From NCBI GenBank assembly GCA_002412865.1, contig DHVW01000012.1, positions 1-64,000 of the forward strand: a DNA stretch of 64,000 bases, written 5' to 3'. The notes below the pieces were generated by a model. The model was given only the letters and a program-made list of their open reading frames with translations. It was not told the DNA's origin and did not search any database. The translations under genes and the position numbers were made by a program. Of the stretch, positions 44,649 to 52,296 are shown piece by piece. This DNA comes from Sulfurovum sp. UBA5198 (GTDB lineage: Bacteria; Campylobacterota; Campylobacteria; Campylobacterales; Sulfurovaceae). Numbering within the stretch: the stretch's first letter is position 1; each line of letters starts with the position of its first letter.

Positions 44649-44716
44649 CTATATAATGTCACGCTAGCAGTGTATATTTTGATGATTTATTTTAATTATA
44701 CCTAACTTACTATATC

Positions 44717-44741
44717 GTCACTCCTGCCTTGGTAGGCGGGG
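44717..44741. repeat. Single REP-like hairpin at the island edge
   Basis: GTCACTCC followed by CCTGCC-TT-GGTAGG (44723-44736) and a G-run has the same GTCAYTCC shoulder and inner-stem build as one arm of the REPIN-like element at 2945. It looks like a single, partly decayed REP of a different sequence group. Confidence 0.4.
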
Positions 44742-44752
44742 TAGATGGATTA

Positions 44753-46627
44753 CTATATAACCACTCCATCTATATAGACATTTTGTAGAACAGATATCGA
44801 GGATGCGCCGTCATTGTATGTCCAATTCAAAACAACAGTTTGCTCAAATACTGCACTATTGAGATTTTGATATTCTATACTTTGTAAAAATTCTTCAACT
44901 CCAACTTCTGTAGCATCGCTATCAAATGTTACCCTTAGAGTACCATTACTATTTTGTGAGACATCTCCTATATCAAGAAAGCCTTGCATCACATCAGATC
45001 CGACTATCATATCAGAACTAAAAACATCATCGATATTTGAGCCGTTACTTCTTTGTAGTGTAAATGTATCTCCACCTAAATCAGCATTTGCTCCTATTGT
45101 CAAGTCAGCTTCCCAAGCTAAAGGAGATTCATTATTTGCGTGCGAATAGTTCCCAAAATTTTCAACCAATATGCCATTGCTGTCATATTTGGCAATAGCA
45201 AAATCATAATTATTGGTACTATATATTTCAACACCGCCTGCAACGATAATATTGCCGTCTTCATCCAAAGCAATGCTTCGTCCGTAATCACGCCCTCCAA
45301 AATCAGTAGTCGTTTTACCAATAAAATTACCATCACTATCAAGCTTGGCTATAGCAAAATCATAGCTGTCATTATCTCTGGCATAGCCAGAAACTATGAT
45401 GTTGTCATTTACATCCACCACAACATCATAAGCGTAATCATAATTATTATTGAAATCTACTGTGGTTTGGAAAATTACACTACCATCTACTCCGCTATAT
45501 TTTACGACTCCAAAATCAGTATTGCTAGAATCACTATTATATACATATCCGACAACTATGATATTTCCTTCACTATCAACTGTTACGCTGTTAGGATAAT
45601 CAGAGTTATTATTAAAATCAGTCATGGTTTTAAATATCTCATTCCCATCATTGTCATATTTCACGACCGCAAAATCACCGCTACTATTGGATACATAACC
45701 TGCTACGATAATATTGTCATTTGCATCAACTGTTACGCTAGTAGCATACTCATATTGATTGCTAAAATCTGTAGTCAACTTACCATCGCCACCACCAAAT
45801 GTGGTATCAAGCCCTCCAGTGCTATTGTACTTAACTACCCCAAAATCATAATAATTAGTACTACTATTATACACTTGACCTACGGAGATGATACCGCCCT
45901 CACTATCTACGGCTACATCGTACGAATAATCATAACTACTATAAAAATCGGTGGTGTTTGAAAAAATAAGTACACCGTTGCTGTCATATTTTGCAATAGC
46001 GAAATCATAGTTACCGCCATTATAATAATAACCTGAAATAATCACATTCCCATTATCGTCTATAATGATACCTCTTGCGTCATTAACACTACTATCATTT
46101 ATAGTCATTTTTCCATCACCACCACCAAATGTAGTATCAAGCGTGCCATCGCTGTTATACTTGGCAATACCTAGTTCATAGTCACTACCTGTATAAACAT
46201 TTCCTGCAACCATAAACTGACCGTTCACTCCAGTAGTCATCACATATTCACCGTCGTCATACTGACCCTGAAAATCTGTAGTGACCCTTCCTTCGCCTCC
46301 TAGGTCAAGACCAAGTACTCCACTATCAGTACTTCCGCCTCCGCCACCACCAGCAATTGCGATACCACCTATTGCCAATGCTCCAATGCCAAGCATGGCT
46401 CCAGTTGAGAGTCCCGTGCCTCCAGCACCAAGCAGTAACGATCCAGCAGTTACTACTCCGCCACTAGCATCAGCGTAGTGAGGTAATGAACTTGTATCTA
46501 GTGCAATAGCCTCACTATTGGCTTGTGCAACTACATCATTTACCTGAATTTGAAGAGCTAGCTCTTCAAGCTCTTCTTTTGTGAGTTTCTTTTTGAAATT
46601 TTTAACCTGTTTTTTAACTTTTGACAT
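44753..46627 (-). CDS. Delta-60 repeat surface protein, T1SS-like
   Basis: A 624-residue protein with no signal peptide. Residues 1-60 are charged and helical, residues 62-100 a Gly/Ala-rich hydrophobic segment, a layout like the N-terminal retention part of type I-secreted adhesins. Seven delta-60 type units follow (about residues 115-510), each with a DFAIAKYDSNG-like strand and a VD-x-NDNIIV-x-GY strand, which should fold as a propeller. Residues 525-624 form an adhesin-type beta domain ending VLNWTYNDG. RTX calcium repeats are absent. An extended -10 box is upstream (46675). It lies alone in the island. Confidence 0.75.
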   Translation of the reverse strand: MSKVKKQVKNFKKKLTKEELEELALQIQVNDVVAQANSEAIALDTSSLPHYADASGGVVTAGSLLLGAGGTGLSTGAMLGIGALAIGGIAIAGGGGGGSTDSGVLGLDLGGEGRVTTDFQGQYDDGEYVMTTGVNGQFMVAGNVYTGSDYELGIAKYNSDGTLDTTFGGGDGKMTINDSSVNDARGIIIDDNGNVIISGYYYNGGNYDFAIAKYDSNGVLIFSNTTDFYSSYDYSYDVAVDSEGGIISVGQVYNSSTNYYDFGVVKYNSTGGLDTTFGGGDGKLTTDFSNQYEYATSVTVDANDNIIVAGYVSNSSGDFAVVKYDNDGNEIFKTMTDFNNNSDYPNSVTVDSEGNIIVVGYVYNSDSSNTDFGVVKYSGVDGSVIFQTTVDFNNNYDYAYDVVVDVNDNIIVSGYARDNDSYDFAIAKLDSDGNFIGKTTTDFGGRDYGRSIALDEDGNIIVAGGVEIYSTNNYDFAIAKYDSNGILVENFGNYSHANNESPLAWEADLTIGANADLGGDTFTLQRSNGSNIDDVFSSDMIVGSDVMQGFLDIGDVSQNSNGTLRVTFDSDATEVGVEEFLQSIEYQNLNSAVFEQTVVLNWTYNDGASSISVLQNVYIDGVVI

Positions 46628-46674
46628 ATTGTTACCCCTCTATATAAAGTTAAGAAATTGATTCTTACAACTTT

Positions 46675-46683
46675 ATTATAGCA
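46675..46683 (-). promoter_or_regulatory. Extended -10 promoter of the delta-60 gene
   Basis: TGCTATAAT on the minus strand, 48 bp upstream of the start codon; GAGGGG seven bases before the ATG is the ribosome binding site. Confidence 0.65.
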
Positions 46684-46789
46684 CTTTTCTTGTTTTTGGG
46701 ATGTTTTTATTTGAATTTTTTTGAAAAAATTAAGGGTATCCAGGAGGGGAACCCCCTGCAAAAAATATATAAAGATAAAATGGACAGCT

Positions 46790-48145
46790 TTATGTATTCA
46801 TACCAAGCATTTTCTTAGTCTGATCACTGGTTGCAACATCTCTTTGAAGCTCTGTTGATATACGAACTATACGCCTTACTAGATCAGCATTAGTTGCGAA
46901 TCTGCTCTGCTTATAATCATAATATATAGAATCCTCTATACCAACCCTCACATGACCTCCCGCTACTATAGCAGCTGTGTTCATTGGCAACTGAAAGCCT
47001 CCAAGACCTGCTGCAGCCCAAATAGAATTTTTCGGCAAAGCATTATATAGATAGGCTAAATCTCCTATAGTTGCAGAAGCTGTATTGATATTACCAAGAA
47101 GAATATTAAAATATTTCATTCCACTTATAATATCATGTCGCTCAAGATACTTTGCCACATTTATCATGCCTGAATCAAAAACTTCAAGTTCGGGCATGAT
47201 ACCTTTTTCTTTCATAATCATTGCCAGCTCTTGTATAGTGTCAAGCGAATTTATACTTGGTCCTGTTATAAAATTTAGAGAACCGAGTGTCAAGCTCGCC
47301 ATATCTGGCTTTGCATTACCCGTCAAATAAAGCACTTCAGAACGCTGTTCTATGCTCTTGAAATTTCTTCCTGATGTGGTTGCACAACAAATGAGATTAG
47401 GTCTTTCTTGGCGTATAGATGTAATTATCTCTTCATAATATCTAGCTTCGCTTGCAGGTCTGCCGTCAATGTCTCTAGCATGCAAGTGTACGATTCTTGC
47501 TCCAGCATCATAAACATCAATAGCATCTTTTACGATCTCATCAATACTCACAGGAACACACTTTGTGGTATTTTTTGTCGGTACCATGCCAGTCAAACAT
47601 GCATTTATAATAAGTGGAGGATAAGGAGAGAGCGGTGGAGGATTATTGTCTTGTATATATTGCATTTTTTTTGCATTTTTGAATTCTTTTTGCGACATAT
47701 ATGCTTCAAGATCCATTTCTAGAGTTGTCCAGAAATCTATCTCATCCAATCCAAAAGATGCTATTTTTTTTAATTTTCCGACCTCATAATAACCATAATG
47801 TTTTTTATACCATACTATGATATTTGACCTATCCGCATTTGTAGTAACTTTTTTCACTCCAGCTTTGTGCATAGCTTCTAGTCTTTTTTCTTGTAATGCT
47901 TTTCCGATGCCTGAGCCTTGAAGGTCAGGGCTAACTGCTAAAAGCGTTGTTTTGCCACTCTCCTTTGAGAGGATTTTATAGCCTGACACTCCGACTATCT
48001 TGTTATCTATTTTGGCTACAAAAAAAGTATTGAAATCTATCATATCCATTTCAGCAGAAGGAATATGGTGCATATTCCAATGTTTTAGTACAGAGAGAAT
48101 TTCTTCAAAATAACCAGACTTAGCAGACTCTATCACAAAATTCAT
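46790..48145 (-). CDS. GNAT acetyltransferase-BKACE (DUF849) fusion protein
   Basis: A 451-residue fusion. Residues 1-150 are a GNAT domain with the acetyl-CoA loop QGSGIG at 76-81. Residues 175-445 are a BKACE (beta-keto acid cleavage enzyme, DUF849) domain: INACLTG opens the barrel, H220 and H222 in VHLHARDIDGRP bind zinc, and MPELEVFDSG supplies the conserved Glu. BKACE enzymes split beta-keto acids with acetyl-CoA into acetoacetate and an acyl-CoA; the attached GNAT could use that acyl-CoA as donor (inference). Start overlaps the ATP-grasp stop by 4 bp. Confidence 0.85.
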   Translation of the reverse strand: MNFVIESAKSGYFEEILSVLKHWNMHHIPSAEMDMIDFNTFFVAKIDNKIVGVSGYKILSKESGKTTLLAVSPDLQGSGIGKALQEKRLEAMHKAGVKKVTTNADRSNIIVWYKKHYGYYEVGKLKKIASFGLDEIDFWTTLEMDLEAYMSQKEFKNAKKMQYIQDNNPPPLSPYPPLIINACLTGMVPTKNTTKCVPVSIDEIVKDAIDVYDAGARIVHLHARDIDGRPASEARYYEEIITSIRQERPNLICCATTSGRNFKSIEQRSEVLYLTGNAKPDMASLTLGSLNFITGPSINSLDTIQELAMIMKEKGIMPELEVFDSGMINVAKYLERHDIISGMKYFNILLGNINTASATIGDLAYLYNALPKNSIWAAAGLGGFQLPMNTAAIVAGGHVRVGIEDSIYYDYKQSRFATNADLVRRIVRISTELQRDVATSDQTKKMLGMNT

Positions 48146-49137
48146 TTCTTATCTTTCATTATCATCTTGATAATAGCTTGTTTGATTTGATCCATCTGCT
48201 TTGTCCATGGATTGTTCTCTTCTCTTGAATTATTTATAAGCACATTCATGTTAGCATTGATCTCAAAAACCAATATATTCATATCTTTGTCAATATTGCA
48301 ATCTATGCCAAAATAATCAAGTTGCAGTCTATTGTAAATTTCTTGAATCACATCTTTTATTTTTGGTTTTATAGCACTGTCAAATGATTTTAAAATATCT
48401 TTTTCTTGAGTCTGGCATTTTGTATTTTTTTTCATATATTGTCGGCTTTCGCTATGAATAATCCAGTTATCGCTAAAAATAGCATGGCGTATAAATACAT
48501 CCCCATCCACTACAACCAATCTATATTTTGAATAAATGCTATCTTGTGAACAATCTACATATTGCGTCAAATAATAATCTCTTCCATCAAGTGCGAATGC
48601 ATAAAACTGTTCTGTTTCATTATCGACTTTTATCGTACTTACGCCTCCATGATCACCTGCTTGTCTAAATATAATCGGATAGCTAAATCCCTCTTTTTTT
48701 ATCATAGCATAGATATCAAATGGGGATCTTGGTTGAATTTTGACTGTTTTTGGTACATGCAGTTTTTCAATACCTTGAAGCATTTTGGAAATGTTATCTC
48801 GCGTAGTTTGCATAATAAGTGATGGAGGATTAAAAAACGATACATAGGGTGAGACTTTTTTATAGAAATCTTCGACTTTGCTAAGAGTTATTTTGTGTGT
48901 ATCAGGATCTGCGATTTGGTTGAATACAGCATTGATAGTCTGTTTTGGAATATTGTTTTGACTATTGGTATCAAAGACTACGATACTCCTACTAAATAAA
49001 TCACTTTCCAAGAAATCAACCAAATTGGTGCTTCCGCTACCCTTCCATTGTATTTCGCCATTCTTGTCAATACTATTCACAGTTGATTTTTTTGAATCTG
49101 GTATGCCATTGATAAATAAGATATTTTTTTTACTCAT
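48142..49137 (-). CDS. ATP-grasp ligase of the island cassette
   Basis: A 331-residue RimK/D-Ala ligase-type ATP-grasp protein. FRQAGDHGG near residue 160 is the ATP-binding loop and the metal ligands lie in ILVFEINANMNVL near residue 300. Such enzymes join a carboxylate to an amine through an acyl phosphate. The start at 49137 has AAGGAAGG upstream; a longer frame to 49191 runs into the repeat. Its ATG overlaps the stop of a 28-codon remnant of mnmG (ATGAGTAA), and its stop overlaps the GNAT-BKACE start, so three frames are coupled. Confidence 0.82.
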   Translation of the reverse strand: MSKKNILFINGIPDSKKSTVNSIDKNGEIQWKGSGSTNLVDFLESDLFSRSIVVFDTNSQNNIPKQTINAVFNQIADPDTHKITLSKVEDFYKKVSPYVSFFNPPSLIMQTTRDNISKMLQGIEKLHVPKTVKIQPRSPFDIYAMIKKEGFSYPIIFRQAGDHGGVSTIKVDNETEQFYAFALDGRDYYLTQYVDCSQDSIYSKYRLVVVDGDVFIRHAIFSDNWIIHSESRQYMKKNTKCQTQEKDILKSFDSAIKPKIKDVIQEIYNRLQLDYFGIDCNIDKDMNILVFEINANMNVLINNSREENNPWTKQMDQIKQAIIKMIMKDKK

Positions 49138-49216
49138 TTGCCTTCCTTCTAGTACTCGCCAAAATGACCTCAACTCCTGCGTGTCCGCCACCTATGACGA
49201 TTATATCATCATTCAT
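49130..49216 (-). pseudogene. Truncated copy of the mnmG 5' end acting as leader ORF
   Basis: A 28-codon reading frame starting at 49216 reads [16 protein letters not shown] and matches the first 23 residues of MnmG at 17 positions. It then leaves homology and stops at 49130-49132, inside the first codons of the ATP-grasp gene. It retains the mnmG promoter upstream. Non-synonymous changes (D2N, Y3D, A17V, S18I) show that it is no longer kept as MnmG. Confidence 0.85.
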
Positions 49217-49259
49217 ATATTTCTCACTTTTTTGCTATAATGTCCATATTATATCGAAA
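49147..49259. repeat. 113-bp direct repeat, right copy (ribE promoter side)
   Basis: Second copy of 44536-44648, same orientation, 102 of 113 positions identical. It now supplies the ribE promoter on the plus strand (TATAAT near 49235) and the cassette promoter on the minus strand. Confidence 0.92.
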
Positions 49260-49271
49260 AATGAGGTATCT

Positions 49272-49889
49272 ATGTTCACAGGCTTAATCAGAGAGATTGC
49301 AACAGTCAAATCATATCAAAATAACACACTTGCAATAAGCTCAAAATATAAGCCAAAGCTAGGTGATTCAATAGCTATAAATGGTGTGTGTCTCAGTGTG
49401 ACTAAGCTCCTTGGAGATGGATTTGAACTTGAACTAAGCGATGAAACAAGAGCTGTAATAGATGAGAGTAAACTGAGTGGCAAAGTACATATCGAGCCTG
49501 CTATGAAAATGGGGGATAGATTTGAGGGACATATCGTGCAGGGTCATGTGGACTGTGTGGGCGTCATTGAAAAGATTGTGACCAATGAAAATAGTAGTGA
49601 CTTCATCATTAAAGTGGATGCTAATACCATCAAGCATATAGTACCTAAAGGCTCTATCACGATAGATGGTATTAGCCTAACTGTAAATGATGTCGGGCAT
49701 GATAGCTTTAGGCTCACAATCATACCAATTACTTTGCGAGATACACTAATTGGCGGGTACAAAAAAGGGGTCAAAGTAAACATAGAGACTGATATGTTTG
49801 CTAGATACATTGACCATATTTTAACTCACAAAAACAAAAGCAAAACGATGAGCTGGAATGAAATAGACACCATCCAAATGTCTTATTAA
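49272..49889 (+). CDS. ribE: Riboflavin synthase, alpha subunit
   Basis: A 205-residue riboflavin synthase that dismutates two 6,7-dimethyl-8-ribityllumazines. It starts MFTGLIREIATV and has two lumazine-binding domains: LGDSIAINGVCLSVTKL near 33 and GSITIDGISLTVNDVG near 128. GHIVQGHVDCVG near 85 closes the first domain. The ATG at 49272 has GAGGT upstream; a longer in-frame extension to 49164 only translates the repeat. It was probably divergent to mnmG before the island entered. Confidence 0.96.
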   Translation: MFTGLIREIATVKSYQNNTLAISSKYKPKLGDSIAINGVCLSVTKLLGDGFELELSDETRAVIDESKLSGKVHIEPAMKMGDRFEGHIVQGHVDCVGVIEKIVTNENSSDFIIKVDANTIKHIVPKGSITIDGISLTVNDVGHDSFRLTIIPITLRDTLIGGYKKGVKVNIETDMFARYIDHILTHKNKSKTMSWNEIDTIQMSY

Positions 49890-49911
49890 TTTAAAAGAAA
49901 AAGGAAGTGTA

Positions 49912-50343
49912 TTGAAAAAAATTTTAATATTTACATTGATAACATTAATAGCTATACAGTTTATAAAAATTGGTATAGACAAAAATAAAAACTCAAATTC
50001 AAGTAGCGAAATTGTAGCTCCCCAAAACATAAAAGTCATACTTCAAAAATCATGCTATGATTGTCACTCCAATAGCTATAAAATACCATGGTATGGAGAT
50101 ATGGCTCCATCTTCTTGGTTTGTGAGGTCGCATATTAATAATGGTAGAAAAGCACTTAATTTCTCAGAATTTAATAATTATGACAAAGCGAAACAAAAAA
50201 AACTATACGGCGATATAACAAAGTCTATTGTTTTACGAATGCCTCTAAGTAGCTATCTCGGCCTTCACTCAAATGCGAAGCTTTCCAAAAAGGAAAAAGA
50301 TGCGATTAAGGTGTGGGGTATTGACGCTAAAAATAAGCTATAA
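49912..50343 (+). CDS. Haem-binding-domain protein (mono-haem, periplasmic)
   Basis: A 143-residue protein with an N-terminal membrane anchor (about residues 3-20) and one CYDCH haem c site near residue 46, followed by SNSYKIPWYGDMAPSSWFV and a conserved histidine/His-rich helix, the signature of the haem-binding domain family. It may be a small c-type cytochrome facing the periplasm. The start is TTG with AGGAAG upstream. It follows ribE by 22 bp. Redox partner unknown. Confidence 0.82.
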   Translation: MKKILIFTLITLIAIQFIKIGIDKNKNSNSSSEIVAPQNIKVILQKSCYDCHSNSYKIPWYGDMAPSSWFVRSHINNGRKALNFSEFNNYDKAKQKKLYGDITKSIVLRMPLSSYLGLHSNAKLSKKEKDAIKVWGIDAKNKL

Positions 50344-50415
50344 ATAGACACTTTAAGACTTAATGAAAAATTATAAGGTACAATATTTCATATATTTAAT
50401 TATTAGGATTACAAG

Positions 50416-51351
50416 TTGAGTCAAAAAATATCGCCGCAAAAAAAAGCCACTATCGTTTCAAGCCTTGTTGCTTTTTTGCTAGTTAGCGTCAAACTAATTG
50501 TTGGAATATTAAGTGGCTCGGTTGCACTTTTGGCTTCTGCTATTGATTCGCTTCTTGATGCTTTAGTATCTTTGTTTAACTTTTTTGCTATTCACAAAAC
50601 GGAAGAAGACCCTACTCATAATTTTCAATACGGAAAAGGCAAAATACAAGGAATAGCGTCAGTAATAGAAGGTACGATAATTATATTATCTGGATTTTTT
50701 ATCATCTATATAGGTGGAGAAAAACTAATAACAAAAGAGGCGACAAAGCTTCTAATGCCGTCTATTTATGTCATGATATTTTCGATAATTGTTACATTTG
50801 GATTGGTAAAATATCTGCTTATGGTTGCTAAAAAAACAGATAATATTGTTATCAAATCAGATGCTCTTCACTACCAAACAGACCTTTGGAGTAATGCAGT
50901 TGTTTTAACAGCATTAGGACTGGTTTGGCTTACTGGCCTTGAGGAGATAGATGCTACTCTAGGAATTATGATTGGAATATATATCATATATTCTGCGATT
51001 GGAATAGTGATAGAAGGCACAAAGATACTTCTGGACCACGCAATTCCAGCAGTGCAAGTAGAAGAAATTAATAATATACTAGATAGTCACCCTGAGGTAA
51101 CAAGTCATCATTGGCTCAAGACTAGAACTGACGGGAGCGTAAATTTTGTAGAGTTTCATATGGTGCTTCGTCCAAATATGCTTTTGCTTGAAGCTCATCG
51201 CATTGCCGAGCAAGTTGAAGATAAGATAATGGCACTTGATAAACTAAAAAGATGGGTAATTACTCCACATTTCGATCCATATGATGATGAAGATATAAAC
51301 GATGCAATGTTTGGCCAAGGTACTCATAGTGTACTAGAGAACAAACAGTGA
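50416..51351 (+). CDS. Cation diffusion facilitator (FieF-like)
   Basis: A 311-residue CDF antiporter exporting divalent metals (Zn, Fe, Co or Mn). Six membrane helices; metal-site aspartates in LLASAIDSLLDALVSL near residue 42 and HYQTDLWSNAVV near 155, and the cytoplasmic C-terminal domain holds HPEVTSHHWLKTRTDG and VEFHMVLRP. The HxxxD of helix 5 is H-Y-Q-T-D. The end is acidic (DPYDDEDINDAMF). TTG start. hemD overlaps its stop by 4 bp. Confidence 0.9.
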   Translation: MSQKISPQKKATIVSSLVAFLLVSVKLIVGILSGSVALLASAIDSLLDALVSLFNFFAIHKTEEDPTHNFQYGKGKIQGIASVIEGTIIILSGFFIIYIGGEKLITKEATKLLMPSIYVMIFSIIVTFGLVKYLLMVAKKTDNIVIKSDALHYQTDLWSNAVVLTALGLVWLTGLEEIDATLGIMIGIYIIYSAIGIVIEGTKILLDHAIPAVQVEEINNILDSHPEVTSHHWLKTRTDGSVNFVEFHMVLRPNMLLLEAHRIAEQVEDKIMALDKLKRWVITPHFDPYDDEDINDAMFGQGTHSVLENKQ

Positions 51352-52001
51352 TATATCTTCTCTCCCCAACCGAACATGAGGGTGTAGAGAATTTATCAAT
51401 GATAGAGTTTGAGACTACTACTACGAAAATTGATTTTTGCAATATCGATTTACTGCTATTCACTTCAAAACAAGCTGTAATAACTACTGATTTGATAGAT
51501 AAGTCATGGCACAATATTTCATCAATTGCGATTGGAGAAGGAACAAAAACTACTATCTTAGAACTTGGTGGTAAAGTAGAATTCGTAGCTTCTAAATCAT
51601 ATGGTAATGAACTGGCACATGAAATAATAAAACGATTTAAAAATTTAAAAATACTATATTTACGCCCAGAGATTGTATCATCAAATATAACAAAAATATT
51701 ACTTGATGCAAATATTAACATAAACGAGCAGGTAGTATATAAAACAAACTGCAAACAGTATAATAAATCGCAAAAACCACCACCAAATTCTATTATAATA
51801 GCAACTTCGCCCTCAGTGCTTAATTGTTTTTTAAAAAACTTTGGCTGGTGCGAGAGCTACATTGGTGTTGCAATTGGAAAAACAACGGCAATGGCTTTTG
51901 GTAGCAATATGGATTTTGTGATTTCTGATATGCCAACAATAAGTTCATGCATAATAAAAGCAAATGAAATACAAAAGATTAGCAAAATAAACCACCACTA
52001 A
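51348..52001 (+). CDS. hemD: Uroporphyrinogen-III synthase
   Basis: A 217-residue HemD that closes and inverts the linear tetrapyrrole hydroxymethylbilane. This family is poorly conserved; the support is LLLFTSKQAV near residue 36, ILYLRPEIVSSN near 100, and IIIATSPSVLNCFLKNF followed by VAIGKTTAMAFG near 150-180, which is the usual second-domain pattern. It is coupled by 4 bp to the CDF transporter. Confidence 0.85.
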   Translation: MIYLLSPTEHEGVENLSMIEFETTTTKIDFCNIDLLLFTSKQAVITTDLIDKSWHNISSIAIGEGTKTTILELGGKVEFVASKSYGNELAHEIIKRFKNLKILYLRPEIVSSNITKILLDANININEQVVYKTNCKQYNKSQKPPPNSIIIATSPSVLNCFLKNFGWCESYIGVAIGKTTAMAFGSNMDFVISDMPTISSCIIKANEIQKISKINHH

Positions 52002-52013
52002 CTCCAAATAGTG

Positions 52014-52019
52014 TATAAT
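52014..52019 (+). promoter_or_regulatory. -10 box of the 6S-like RNA
   Basis: TATAAT 13 bp after the hemD stop codon; a start near 52025 would fall at the first base of the closing stem of the predicted RNA. Confidence 0.6.
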
Positions 52020-52023
52020 TAAA

Positions 52024-52234
52024 TTGTTCTTGTCGATTCTGGGTGATTTGACAACTGTATATCTGGTCCAACATTATTCTTAGTGGGATTCGTAGCTAGC
52101 TTGTGTGTGGGCGGTGTCGTTTGAGTTAGTTAATCTAGCGAGAGATTGCCCCCTAATAGCTTCTCGCTCCTGCGTTGTTGGCTTTATTAGGGCCGACTTA
52201 AGCAGAACGGTCGCTTGGGTCGCAAGAACGCAAT
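52024..52234 (+). ncRNA. Rod-shaped structured RNA, candidate 6S RNA
   Basis: About 210 nt between hemD and purD with its own TATAAT. The two halves pair in order along the whole length: GTTCTTG (52026-52032) with CAAGAAC (52223-52229), TTCTG (52037-52041) with CAGAA (52203-52207), GGTCC with GGGCC, CCAACA (52058-52063) with TGTTGG (52176-52181), and an inner GCGAGA/TCTCGC stem. A long rod with unpaired centre and about 200 nt is the hallmark of 6S RNA, which sequesters sigma-70 RNA polymerase. I recall 6S RNA next to purD in this phylum but could not check. tmRNA, RNase P and SRP signatures are absent. Confidence 0.55.
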
Positions 52235-52296
52235 ATTTCAATTGTGCATATTAGTGATAAATTGTATGTAGTTTTGAGATATATTTAGGAGACAAA

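Noticed and set aside
45140..45961. 273-codon open frame opposite the delta-60 gene
   Set aside because: Ile/Thr/Asn/Tyr-rich low-complexity shadow caused by the repeats of the real gene; no ribosome binding site and no family.
46738..46765. GC-rich hairpin after the GNAT-BKACE gene as a strong terminator
   Set aside because: The stem has a bulge and the T-run starts about 10 bases later, so it is too weak to list as a feature.
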